Shown here: positions 1-8,068 of the stretch, piece after piece
Layout of the letters: each line of letters begins with the position of its first letter
Numbering within the stretch: position 1 is the stretch's first letter
DNA from: Micromonospora kangleipakensis
GTDB taxonomy: Bacteria > Actinomycetota > Actinomycetes > Mycobacteriales > Micromonosporaceae
Direction of reading: 5' to 3'
Assembly (NCBI RefSeq): GCF_004217615.1
Contig: NZ_SHLD01000001.1
Location: 1,240,001 to 1,304,000 of the forward strand
DNA: 64,000 nucleotides
The notes under the pieces: model-generated
Database searches by the model: none
Told to the model about the DNA's origin: nothing
Seen by the model: only the letters and a program-made list of their open reading frames with translations
Made by a program: the position numbers and the translations under genes

Positions 1-396
1 GAATACGGCATCTGGTCCCGCGACGTCCGCGACGGCCAGTTGATCCACCACAGCGACAGGGGGTCCAACTACACGTCCTTCCGCTTCGCTGAACGCTTGC
101 AGGACAACGGAATCCTGCCCTCGATGGGCTCCGTCGGCGACTCGTACGACAACGCACTGATGGAGAACTTCTGGTCGACGCTGAAGATCGAACTCGTCTA
201 CCGCACGAGCTGGCGCACCCGCGACGAGGCCGAGAACGCGATATTCGCCTACATCGACGGCTGGTACAACACCCGCCGCATCCAAAAGGAACTGGGCTAC
301 CTCAGCCCCGACGAGCACGAAACCGCCTGGCACACCCGCCAGCACAACCCAGCTGAGCCAACCATCGCTACCCCTGCACCAGCCGGCAGCAGGTAA
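1..396 (+). CDS. IS3-family transposase OrfB, C-terminal part (runs in from the left)
   Basis: The frame is open from base 1, so the window starts inside the gene. The visible ~131 residues are the end of an rve integrase (DDE) domain. HHSDRGSNY, near residue 17 of the visible part, carries the second catalytic Asp. NALMENFWSTLKIEL carries the catalytic Glu. The tail WYNTRRIQKELGYLSPDEHE is the usual IS3 OrfB ending before the right terminal repeat. The enzyme catalyses cut-and-circularise transposition. OrfA and the first Asp lie outside the window, so completeness cannot be judged. Confidence 0.9.
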   Translation, partial: EYGIWSRDVRDGQLIHHSDRGSNYTSFRFAERLQDNGILPSMGSVGDSYDNALMENFWSTLKIELVYRTSWRTRDEAENAIFAYIDGWYNTRRIQKELGYLSPDEHETAWHTRQHNPAEPTIATPAPAGSR

Positions 397-680
397 CCAC
401 CGCTCCATCAAAGCGGGGGGAACTCAAACAGCACAGCCCCCACCCTGCCAGTATCGCGACCCGGTCCCAGTACGACGGGGAAGGCAGGTCAGGTCGTCGC
501 TTGGCCGTGCAAGGCCAACCAGGGAGTGCCGTCCGTCAGCAATAAGTCAGCGAGACGCGCGACAACAGCCGACAACCGCTGGTACAGGACAGCAAAGCCC
601 TTGGCTCCACCGCCAGTCGCCGACATTGATCGGCAGCCAAGACGGCACCGAGCCGCCTTTGCAAGGCAGGCGTCCAGGGT
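397..680. other. IS3 right flank, no gene recognised
   Basis: No coding sequence was recognised between the IS3 stop and the next gene. The first ~130 bp probably include the right end of the IS3 element. Short open frames here have no family-like residues. Confidence 0.4.
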
Positions 681-1130
681 TCAGACTACCTCCGGTGGGC
701 GGGGCCGCTGTTGCAGGTACCTCCGGGCACGTGGCAGCGGGTCGTGCGCGTACTGCTCCGGCACTCGGTGTTTGTGAGCGGCGCAGAAGTGTCGAAGTGT
801 TGATGTGATTGGCAGTAGCTCCCAGCCCGGGTCTGGTTCGTACTCCGCATTGGCGCGCAGCAGCTCGGGCAGGGGCGTCCAGCCATCGTGGTCGAAGGTC
901 CAGCGGCCGTTGCTGATGATCACGTGACTGACGTAGGGCTCACCGAGCTGACGTAATCCCGCGACGCCGAAACCGGCTGAGGCGTACCGCTCGACGGCGA
1001 CCCAGGCGAGCACATGGCATGCGCCAGCGGCGAAGAACGCTTGGTCCGACCGCTTCCATGACAGCAGTTGATCTACGCGTTCAGCTTGCGTGCGGCGGAA
1101 CCTGGCGGCAGGAGTGTAGGGCGTGCCCAT
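681..1130 (-). CDS. Conserved hypothetical protein, 5' end abutting a TnpB element
   Basis: A soluble protein of about 150 residues, rich in aromatic residues, with stretches such as ISNGRWTFDHDGWTPLPELL and a C-terminal CAAHKHRVPEQYAHDPLPRA. I do not recognise the family. Balanced composition and third-position GC bias support real coding. The frame can be extended to a GTG at 1157, but those first nine codons lie inside the terminal repeat of the neighbouring TnpB element. I therefore prefer ATG 1130. The insertion may have removed the native promoter. Confidence 0.55.
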   Translation of the reverse strand: MGTPYTPAARFRRTQAERVDQLLSWKRSDQAFFAAGACHVLAWVAVERYASAGFGVAGLRQLGEPYVSHVIISNGRWTFDHDGWTPLPELLRANAEYEPDPGWELLPITSTLRHFCAAHKHRVPEQYAHDPLPRARRYLQQRPRPPEVV

Positions 1131-1141
1131 GCCGGAAGTAT

Positions 1142-1174
1142 CTAGTGCGGTGTCCACTAACGTTCACCGGGTTT
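1142..1174 (+). repeat. Left terminal inverted repeat of the TnpB element
   Basis: Starts CTAGTGCGGTGTCCA, then CTAACGTTCACCGGGTTT. It matches the reverse complement of 2621-2652 over about 32 bp, with a few mismatches and a two-base spacer difference. Confidence 0.6.
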
Positions 1175-2604
1175 GCGGTGGGCGTTGTGGATCCTCGCCT
1201 TGGGGGCGAGCGACTCCCCACCGGGTGGTGGGGCGGGCCTCCGCGGGCCAACTGATCCTTGCGCCGCCCGGGGTGGGCGGCGGGGGTCACGTCGGGACCG
1301 CCCGGCACCGGGCAGGTGCCGGCCGGCTCGACGGTGCGTGACCACCTCCGGCAGCACAACCGCTGCCGGGGTGGTGGATCCGCCGCCCGGAACACGGGTG
1401 GCGATGCTGGCAGCCGCGACCAGGTCACGGTGGCCGGAGAATGCGCAGTGCGGGCACGACAAGGTGCGTCCACGAGGCTTCGGCACCCGCCTTCGGCAGG
1501 CGGGGCAGGTCGACGACGTGCCGCGTTCGTCGACCAGCCGAACACTGATACCGGCCAGGGTGGCCTTGTCGACGAGAATCTGGATCAAGCGGCCGATCTG
1601 CCACTGCCGCAACCGCAGGTTGTGCCGCCGCCCCGCAGAAAGGTCCAACACCCCGCGGGGATCACCGACGTGCAACACACCCACCCGCTGCCGCACCGCC
1701 CAGGAAACAACCGTGCGGGCGGCCTCATGCTGGGCCTGACACACCCGCCGGCGGTGCCGGCCCTCCACCAGTCGTGCCCGACGCCGGTACTGCCGCCACC
1801 GCCGCGACCCCTTCTCACCCGGCTTCGGCGCCCGCCGTGCCACGCCGCGGCGGCGGGCCTTGGTGTCGGCCAGGTGCATGCGGTGTTCGGCGCGGATCGC
1901 CCGGCCGGACACCAGCAGTGCCTCCCCGTCGGGGCCGGCCACCGCGTACGGGTGGATGATCCCAGGTCCACCCCGGCCACGCGGGCCGGGTCCGGTTGTT
2001 CACCGGGCGGGTAGACCGCCACCGGCACCTCGGCGGTGACATCGAGAAACAGTCGGCCGCCCTCACACAGCAGCGTGACCGAGCGGACCTGCTCGACCGG
2101 ATACGGCACCTCCCGCGCCAAGCGCACCCACAGCGGGGCACTGCCTTTGGCGGTGGGGATCCGGACCCGAAGTCCGTCGAGGGTGAACGTGCCGTGGTAC
2201 CAGCGCAACGGCACCAGCCCCCGCCGGCGACGCGGGAACCGCGCCGACACGTCACCGGCGCTGCGGCGTTTCGCCGCTGCGAACCACGCGTCCGAGAACC
2301 GGCGCAACACCGACCGGGCCCCGACGGAATCCAGTTCGCCGAACGTGCCCGGCCCGGACGTCGCCAACTCCCGGCACAACTCCTGATAACCGGACAGGGG
2401 TACGTCCCGGCGGCGGCGCCGCCACGCGTTGACCTCCAACACGCACGCCCACACGTCACCAGCCGAGCGCAGCAGCCCGAAACACCGCCGCCGCTGCCCG
2501 GCGGTCACCCGCAACGCGACGCGCGCGGTGCGGTGCACGACCCGCGGGGCGGCGGGATCCCGACGACGAGGCACGAACCGAAGACAACACCACCGGTACG
2601 ACAT
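1157..2604 (-). pseudogene. tnpB: RNA-guided nuclease TnpB (IS200/IS605 type), broken by one frameshift
   Basis: Read from ATG 2604, the N-terminal half is the OrfB helix-turn-helix/core region. It ends in AGVDLG, the first RuvC Asp motif. The RuvC-III/zinc-finger half continues in another frame as AGPDGEALLVSGRAIRAEHR, with CPAC and CPHC zinc-binding pairs and the GHRDLVAAASIA motif near the end. The switch is at 1961-1963. The bases there are CCC, and one extra C would restore VDLGIIHPYAVAGPDG. One lost base therefore probably inactivated the gene. Assembly error in a homopolymer or programmed frameshifting are alternatives. Family members are about 400-480 residues, matching the combined length. 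Confidence 0.8.
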
Positions 2605-2620
2605 TTTCCCAACCCCGACC

Positions 2621-2652
2621 AACCCGGCCAACGTTTTTGGACACGGCACTAG
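2621..2652 (-). repeat. Right terminal inverted repeat of the TnpB element
   Basis: The reverse complement starts CTAGTGCCGTGTCCA and pairs with 1142-1174. Its outer CTAG is also the left boundary of IS630. Confidence 0.6.
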
Positions 2653-3788
2653 TGCGGTGCGCCAGAAATTCGCCTGATAAGTGGGTATGGTGGTGGGATG
2701 CCGAGGACTGGGCGTCCCACCCCGCCGCTGACGTTGACCGATGAAGAACGTGCGACATTGACCCGATGGTCGCGGCGGGCGAAGACGGCGCAGGTCCTCG
2801 CGATGCGCTCCCGGATCATTCTGGCCTGCGCCGATGGCGGCTCGAACACTGATGTGGCAACGGCACTGGGTGTTCATCTGTCCACGGTGGGCAAATGGCG
2901 TCGCCGATTTTTGAAGCTGCGGCTGGACGGACTGATCGACGAGCCGCGGCCGGGTCGTCCTCCGTCCATCGGTTTGGACCGGGTCGAAGAGGTCGTCGTC
3001 GCCACCTTGGAGCAGACGCCACGTAACGCCACCCACTGGTCGCGTACCTCCATGGCGGAGAAGTCCGGACTGTCGAAGTCCACCGTCGGACGGATCTGGC
3101 GGGACTTCGGCCTCAAGCCGCATCTGGCCGACACGTTCAAGCTCTCCACGGATCCGCAGTTCATCGAGAAGGTCGTCGACGTGGTCGGGCTCTACCACAA
3201 CCCGCCCGAACGGGCCGTGGTGCTCTGCGTGGATGAGAAGTCGCAGATCCAGGCCCTGGACCGGTCCCAGCCGGTGCTGCCGATGATGCCCGGCATGCCC
3301 GAACGCCGCACCCACGACTACGCCCGCAACGGCATCACCAGCCTGTTCGCCGCGTTCAACATCGCCGACGGCACCGTCATCGGCGAACTGCACCGCCAGC
3401 ACCGCGCGACCGAGTTCAAGAAGTTCCTGGCCACGATCGACAAAGCCGTGCCAGCCGATCTGGACGTGCACCTGGTCTGCGACAACTACGGCACCCACAA
3501 GACCCCCGCCGTGCGGGCGTGGCTGGCCCGCCATCCCCGCTTCCACATGCACTTCACACCGACCGGTTCCTCCTGGATCAACCAGGTCGAACGCTGGTTC
3601 GGCTACCTCACAGAGCAGAAGATCCGCCGCGGCGCCCACAAGAGCGTTCACAGCCTGGAAGCCGACATCCGCACCTGGATCGCAGACTGGAACACCAACC
3701 CCAGGCCCTTCACCTGGACCAAGACCGCCGAGGAGATTCTCGAATCACTCGCACGATTTTGTAGGCGGATTTCTAGCGCAGCACACTA
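2650..3788. mobile_element. Intact IS630-family insertion sequence
   Basis: A 1.1-kb element with one transposase gene. Its ends are inverted repeats of about 26 bp: TAGTGCGGTGCGCCAGAAAT at 2650 and, reversed from 3788, TAGTGTGCTGCGCTAGAAAT. The TA at each end (2650-2651 and 3787-3788) fits the TA target duplication of IS630/Tc1-mariner elements. The right TA is also the start of the transposase TAG stop. It is probably still mobile. Confidence 0.85.
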
Positions 3789-3789
3789 G
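2698..3789 (+). CDS. IS630-family transposase
   Basis: A full-length 363-residue DDE transposase. The N-terminal helix-turn-helix (residues ~20-70) contains TALGVHLSTVGKWRRRF, followed by a second Homeodomain-like region. The catalytic residues are Asp in VLCVDEKSQIQALDR (~residue 180), Asp in HLVCDNYGTHKT (~262) and Glu in SSWINQVERWFGYLT (~298). No frameshift or missing motif was seen. ATG 2698 lies just inside the left terminal repeat. The stop TAG lies in the right repeat. Confidence 0.95.
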   Translation: MPRTGRPTPPLTLTDEERATLTRWSRRAKTAQVLAMRSRIILACADGGSNTDVATALGVHLSTVGKWRRRFLKLRLDGLIDEPRPGRPPSIGLDRVEEVVVATLEQTPRNATHWSRTSMAEKSGLSKSTVGRIWRDFGLKPHLADTFKLSTDPQFIEKVVDVVGLYHNPPERAVVLCVDEKSQIQALDRSQPVLPMMPGMPERRTHDYARNGITSLFAAFNIADGTVIGELHRQHRATEFKKFLATIDKAVPADLDVHLVCDNYGTHKTPAVRAWLARHPRFHMHFTPTGSSWINQVERWFGYLTEQKIRRGAHKSVHSLEADIRTWIADWNTNPRPFTWTKTAEEILESLARFCRRISSAAH

Positions 3790-4110
3790 CAAGCACGCAA
3801 GGCCATTGAGCGCAGCGGCGCTGTGCAGAGCAGCGAGAAGGCAGCGACAGCATCGTCAGCGACCGACAACGCACCACACGAAAGCGACCTGGGAAACGTG
3901 AGCTTGCCCGCCGCTGGAAACGACCGCACCCGGCGTCCAGACATCATCGCGGTTGGCTCCATGGCAAGGATCGGCGCCGCGTTCAACGCAACTAAAGCAG
4001 GCCACCACGGGTTCTCGGTCAACCAACCCATCGTTGGATGAGCAGATCCTCGCGGGACGCGGCCGGGGGCACGCCTACTGCCCGAGAATCCCGGTCTGGC
4101 GGCTGATCGC
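3790..4110. other. No gene recognised; flank of IS630 leading to an att remnant
   Basis: About 320 bp without a supportable gene. It lies between IS630 and the arm-type repeats at 4111. By position it resembles the interior edge of an integrated element. Confidence 0.4.
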
Positions 4111-4235
4111 GAGCAGCCAGCCGAGCAGCCAAGCCGACGAACGATGGCGGACACCGGCGGACCGCAGTGGCAAGTTGACCAGGACCAAGGCCACGACGAG
4201 CAGCAACCGGCGGCCGACTCGTAATGCGTAGGTCG
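4111..4235 (+). other. Remnant attachment half-site: arm repeats plus 3' tRNA-Thr core fragment
   Basis: Two direct copies of GAGCAGCCA at 4111 and 4123 (12-bp period) lie about 100 bp before ACTCGTAATGCGTAGGTCG at 4217-4235. Those 19 bases are identical to the anticodon-loop side of the tRNA-Thr gene at 43.5 kb. The remaining tRNA 3' sequence is missing. The arrangement matches the right-end sites at 44.34-44.49 and 53.31-53.46 kb. An integrated element therefore once ended here or was moved here. Confidence 0.7.
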
Positions 4236-4299
4236 CTGGTCCAGCCTTCCCGACCCGGCCGCGGCCCAACCGCGCCCTGTGCGGCCTTTGGCCGGGTCA

Positions 4300-4560
4300 C
4301 CCAGGTGGCGGGAGAACGGGACCGGCGGGCGCCGAGAACTGCGTGAGATCGACACGAGCCCGCCACCCGTCCACGCCGTAGCGCACCGCGACGACCCCCG
4401 TAACGAGCCCGATGAGAAAGGCGGGGCAGCAGGAGGGTCGACAGCGGCGAGTCGGGTACTCGCCCCATCAGCACGACACCCATGACGGAGACTAACGGCG
4501 CGAGGACGGCTGGGAGCACGATGACCGGCGGTCCCTCGGCCCGGGTTGACGCGACGGCGC
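4300..4560 (-). pseudogene. Possible degenerate two-TM membrane protein gene
   Basis: On the minus strand one frame gives a hydrophobic segment VIVLPAVLAPLVSVMGVV, followed by MGRVPDSPLSTLL. After a one-base shift near 4430 another frame gives PAFLIGLVTGVVAVRYGVDG and runs to a stop near 4300. Together they resemble small two-helix membrane proteins found in actinobacterial integrative elements. No start is convincing and the call rests only on hydrophobic pattern. Confidence 0.3.
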
Positions 4561-4670
4561 TGTTACGGGTCCGGTGAGCTTCGGATCCGATCCAGCCCGC
4601 AGAGTCTGCATGATTGAAGACCGCGTCTCCCACAAGAAACCAGAGTTACCCAAACCAACCGGAGATCACA

Positions 4671-5180
4671 ATGCAAAGGAGTTCGCGCCCACCGCGGGAC
4701 CTCAATGCGGTCGAGGCTTGTATAACGATTCAGTGCACCGTAGAGGACACCTTCAGGTTCTATCGAGATTTCACGAATCTGCCTCGCTTCTTGGGAGACG
4801 TCATGATTGTGGAGGAGATCGGGCCGGGGACCTCTCGGTGGACGATACAGGGCCCGATGGGCATTCGAGTGAAGTGGACGATAAGGCTGACCGAGGAGCG
4901 CGCGAACGAGTTGATTCGCTACGAGACGGTAGCTCCGACCGGACTGAGGACCTACTGGGAAGTCCATTTCAGACCTGGATCTGAGGCTGGGCAGACGGAG
5001 GTTCGCGAGGTGATGAAAACACCTTTCGGGAGGCTGGGCCGCGTCGGTCTCGCGCTGATCGGGAAACCCCCGGCCGGCGAGGTGCAGTCGAATCTGCAAA
5101 GGTTGAAGGATTTGATGGAAGACGGAATGGTGACTCACACCAGGCATGCCGTGGCCGGGAAATTTGCGCGCAATGCATAA
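4671..5180 (+). CDS. SRPBCC/START-like ligand-binding protein
   Basis: A 169-residue protein of the polyketide cyclase/START-like (SRPBCC) fold, which binds hydrophobic ligands in a helix-grip cavity. The early strand-helix segment VEDTFRFYRDFTNLPRFLG is diagnostic, followed by WTIQGPMGIRVKWTIRLTEE and WEVHFRPG. ATG 4671 is preceded by GGAG eight bases upstream, so I prefer it to the open-frame start at 4614. No catalytic residues can be assigned. A second, longer SRPBCC protein is encoded at 62.8-63.6 kb. Confidence 0.8.
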   Translation: MQRSSRPPRDLNAVEACITIQCTVEDTFRFYRDFTNLPRFLGDVMIVEEIGPGTSRWTIQGPMGIRVKWTIRLTEERANELIRYETVAPTGLRTYWEVHFRPGSEAGQTEVREVMKTPFGRLGRVGLALIGKPPAGEVQSNLQRLKDLMEDGMVTHTRHAVAGKFARNA

Positions 5181-5571
5181 AAACGGCCGGGACGGCGGAG
5201 GCGACGACTCCTGCCGGAAGCGGCCGGTAAGCGAGATGTCGCACGCCCACCACCCGGCGGCCGCGTCAGCAGCAAGTCACCAAACGCCTTGCGACACGCC
5301 GCATGAGGGACGGAAAGAGTGGCGCGGGCGCTTGAGCACATAGGACGACACCCGCTGACACCGGTCGACAATCGCGACCAGGCTCCCCCCGACGGGGGTC
5401 GTCCCTTCTCTGGCTGAGCGCTCCGCCACAGGTCACAGGTCCTCTCCGTCCCCGTCGAGGCTGCTCTCCGGGGCCCCGGCGAGAGGCAGCAGAGAGGCAC
5501 AGAGCTGTCGAAGGCGGCCAGGACGCGGGCTGCGAAATGCAAGGCTGCAACTGCGTGGACCTCGGCATGGC
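5181..5571. other. No gene recognised; contains an interspersed hairpin repeat
   Basis: About 390 bp between the SRPBCC gene and the aldolase-like gene. The only structured feature is the repeat at 5383-5427. Confidence 0.5.
5383..5427 (+). repeat. Interspersed hairpin-type repeat, copy 1
   Basis: CTCCCCCCGACGGGGGTCGT followed by CCC, a short variable part and GAGCGCTCC. The copy at 7845-7891 is nearly the same and a diverged one lies at 47841-47885. The CCCCCG/CGGGGG core can form a hairpin. All copies lie in noncoding DNA. Confidence 0.5.
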
Positions 5572-6669
5572 ATGATCACGCTCATGCACGTAGCGGCTCC
5601 GCTGCCCGCCGATGTAAGTACGCCATATCTGGCCGTTGACCTGGACGTGCTCGATCGCAACTTGCGGATGATGGCGGCGAGCGCTGCCGCACGTGGGCTC
5701 GCGTTGCGGCCACACGCCAAGACGCACAAGTGCTTGCAGGTCGCACGTCGTCAGATGGAGAGCGGCGCGGTCGGTCTGACCGTAGCGACCATCAGTGAGG
5801 CGGAGGTGTTCGCTGAGGCGGGCTTCACGGACCTGTTCATCGCCTACCCCGTCTGGGCGTCATCTGCCCGCGCCCGGCGGCTGCGCGCCCTCGCCGAGCA
5901 GGTCTCGCTGCGGGTCGGCGTCGACTCGACCGAGGGTGCACGGCTCCTCGCTGACGCCGTGCGGAAGACAGACGTTGAAGTCCTCGTTGAAATCGACAGC
6001 GGACACCATCGCAGCGGGGTGCAGCCGAGGTCGGCGGGCGAGGTGGCTGCTACCGCGGCTCGGCACGGTCTGCAGGTGTGCGGCGTGTTCACCTTTCCCG
6101 GCCACGGCTACGGGCCCGGCCGTCGGGACAAGGCGGCAGCCGACGAGGCCGAGGCACTCGAACAGGCCGCGGCAGCGCTCGACGCCGCAGGCGTCGACGC
6201 CCGGGTGCGTAGCGGCGGGTCAACACCCACGGCTTCCGTGGCGGACCCCGGCACTTTGACCGAGATACGTCCCGGCGTTTACGCATTCGGCGACGCGCAG
6301 CAGGTCGAACTTGGTAGCTGCGCCTGGCCCGACGTCGCGCTCACGGCCGCGGCAACGATCGTCAGCAAATCCGGGCAACGCATCATCCTCGACGCCGGCA
6401 GCAAGGTTCTCGGCGCGGATCAGCCGACTTGGGCGACCGGAGGCGGGCGGCTGCCCGATTACCCCCACGCTCACATCACGGCTCTGTCCGAGCACCACGC
6501 CACGGCCGTCTTCCCCGAGGACCGACCCGCCCCCCGCCATGGAGAGATCGTGCGGGTGGCACCCAACCACGTCTGTTCTGCGGTCAACCTCGCCGATGAG
6601 CTCGTTATCGTTTCCGGAGGCCGGGAAGTCGACCGCTGGGCGGTCGCCGCTCGCGGCGCCAACACCTGA
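5572..6669 (+). CDS. PLP-dependent D-threonine aldolase / D-serine dehydratase-like enzyme
   Basis: A 365-residue alanine-racemase-fold enzyme. The PLP lysine is in LRPHAKTHKCLQVARRQ near residue 50. Barrel motifs VLVEIDSGHHRSG and GGSTPT (phosphate-binding) follow. The C-terminal D-serine dehydratase-like domain ends with PNHVCSAVNL, whose His and Cys bind the catalytic metal in characterised members. The expected reaction is retro-aldol cleavage or dehydration of a D-hydroxy amino acid; substrate cannot be told from sequence. ATG 5572 is used, with ATG 5584 as an alternative. A second, distant member of this fold is encoded at 34.1-35.3 kb. Confidence 0.85.
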   Translation: MITLMHVAAPLPADVSTPYLAVDLDVLDRNLRMMAASAAARGLALRPHAKTHKCLQVARRQMESGAVGLTVATISEAEVFAEAGFTDLFIAYPVWASSARARRLRALAEQVSLRVGVDSTEGARLLADAVRKTDVEVLVEIDSGHHRSGVQPRSAGEVAATAARHGLQVCGVFTFPGHGYGPGRRDKAAADEAEALEQAAAALDAAGVDARVRSGGSTPTASVADPGTLTEIRPGVYAFGDAQQVELGSCAWPDVALTAAATIVSKSGQRIILDAGSKVLGADQPTWATGGGRLPDYPHAHITALSEHHATAVFPEDRPAPRHGEIVRVAPNHVCSAVNLADELVIVSGGREVDRWAVAARGANT

Positions 6670-6878
6670 CCGCCTTTCCTCTACCGGTCCACCGGAAGAC
6701 GGATAAACAAGGCATCTGCGGGTACCCGGACCTCCCAGAGACATGCACAGGGCGGCACGGGCGCGGTGAAGACCCGCGACCCAGCCGGCCGTGCCGCAGC
6801 CAATCGCCTACAGGGGACACGACTGAGGCAACGAGGCGCTGCCGCCGCATCGCCGACGAGCACGGAGAGGGGCAGGTC

Positions 6879-7037
6879 ATGACATCGGTCGGCCAACGGA
6901 TCAAGGGACTCCTGGGCAGCCCGCAGGGGCGAAAGATGATCGACCGGGGGCGACGTCAGGCGGCGAAGCCGAGCACGCAGCAGAAGCTACGGCAGTTCGC
7001 GGAGCGGATGACCGGCCGGCCGTCCGGCGGCCGCTGA
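6879..7037 (+). CDS. Small basic protein, 52 residues, unknown function
   Basis: Begins MTSVGQRIKGLLGSPQGRKM and continues with the basic stretch IDRGRRQAAKPSTQQKLRQF. Arg, Lys and Gln dominate, and no membrane segment is visible. A strong ribosome-binding sequence, GGAGAGGGGCAGG, precedes ATG 6879. It reads as a conserved small actinobacterial protein, possibly nucleic-acid-binding because of its charge. That role is inference only. Confidence 0.6.
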   Translation: MTSVGQRIKGLLGSPQGRKMIDRGRRQAAKPSTQQKLRQFAERMTGRPSGGR

Positions 7038-7451
7038 CGGTGCCGAGAGCGGAACCCGTAACGGGCTCCCAGCCGCACCCGTCACGGCCGGTCGGGCGAG
7101 CCGCCGCGCGTCCACAACTGCAACACCCAGCGTCGCTCAACCGGCTGTGGCCTGCTCCGGTAGGGACTACATCGCCCAACACAATCACCACGACCCGAAC
7201 CGCGCCAAATGTCCTGGCGACATGCGATGCCGACGCAAGAATGCCGGCTTGACTGCGGCGAGGAACAGGGAACGACTCTCACAGACCCTTAGCCGCAAGG
7301 CGGGACAGGCAGCGGGCGCACAGCCGAATGAGGGACTTGCGCGTCCCCACGGTGCTGGTTCAGGAGGTGTCCGCCCGCTGCTTGGCCGATCTGTCGCGGC
7401 TGACCTACCTGGCCGGACCGGTATCGCAGCTTGCTGCCAGCAACAAGCAAC
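7038..7451. other. No gene recognised
   Basis: About 410 bp between convergent genes. No open frame shows family-like sequence and no clear terminator hairpin was found. Confidence 0.45.
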
Positions 7452-7682
7452 TCAGCCTTTGATCTGGCGGGGGTCACGGCTACGGGGGTAGGTGTTCTTT
7501 TCGCCGATGGCGCCGTCTTTTTTCTTGATCACGTGCTCGGCGTCGCGCTCAACGGCCATCTGCCGGCCCGCAGCTTCCGCTTCTGCCTTGGTGTCGTGCC
7601 TCGTGCTCGCCCGCTGGTTGCCCTCAGGACGGTTCTTCCACTGCCCGTCCTCGGAGTACGTCTCAATGTCACCCTTCGCCAT
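7452..7682 (-). CDS. DUF2188-type small protein
   Basis: 76 residues starting MAKGDIETYSEDGQWKNRPE. The composition and motifs (GQWKNR, TKAEAEAAGRQMA, EHVIKKKDGAIGEKNTY) are those of DUF2188 proteins, small soluble proteins of unknown function common in actinobacteria. The start is set at ATG 7682 because GGGAGG lies just upstream and the family begins at this point. The frame is open to 7757 without similarity. Confidence 0.85.
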   Translation of the reverse strand: MAKGDIETYSEDGQWKNRPEGNQRASTRHDTKAEAEAAGRQMAVERDAEHVIKKKDGAIGEKNTYPRSRDPRQIKG

Positions 7683-8068
7683 GTCGTGGCCTCCCTTGTC
7701 GGCGTGGTCAGTCACGAATATCTGCCCCAGCCGATTCATCCCCCAAACATCCGCCACACCGCCCTGCCATCAACAGCAGTTGAAGAGGCGAACGCATCGA
7801 CGGCCGGGCTCAGTCAGCAGGAACTCAGCGAGCGCGTTGCTACGCCTCCCCCCGGACGGGGGTCGTCCCCTTTCCGGGTGGAGCGCTCCCGCCCAGCGTT
7901 CGTTGGTGCGGGTTCCCGACCTCGGTTCGTAGCCGGCGCAGTGCGGGCAGTGGCAGAGTCCGGATCCGGGCTCGGAGCGGCATTCGTCGCCTCGACGACT
8001 CACTTCGGGGCCGCTACCAGTCAGACTCGTCCTACGCCGGGATTCGTGTTGCTCCAGGAAGGTTCGCC
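7683..8068. other. Divergent intergenic region with hairpin repeat
   Basis: About 385 bp between divergent genes, so it must hold both promoters. None could be pinned down. It includes the interspersed repeat at 7845-7891. Confidence 0.45.
7845..7891 (+). repeat. Interspersed hairpin-type repeat, copy 2
   Basis: CCTCCCCCCGGACGGGGGTC, then GTCCCC, a variable part and GGAGCGCTCC. It is closely similar to 5383-5427, 2.4 kb away, and in the same orientation. Confidence 0.5.

Larger units (their letters stand above)
1142..2652. mobile_element. TnpB-bearing element bounded by inverted repeats
   Basis: About 1.5 kb carrying one tnpB gene and no TnpA. The ends form an imperfect inverted repeat: CTAGTGCGGTGTCCA at 1142 and, on the reverse strand from 2652, CTAGTGCCGTGTCCA. 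Both are followed by AACGTT and CCGGGTT at matching distances. IS605/IS607 elements normally end in subterminal hairpins without terminal repeats, so this end structure is unusual. The right end shares its CTAG with the adjacent IS630 element. Confidence 0.6.

Noticed and set aside
5266..5727. Minus-strand frame of 153 residues
   Set aside because: Overlaps the start of the PLP enzyme and includes the hairpin repeat; no natural sequence features.
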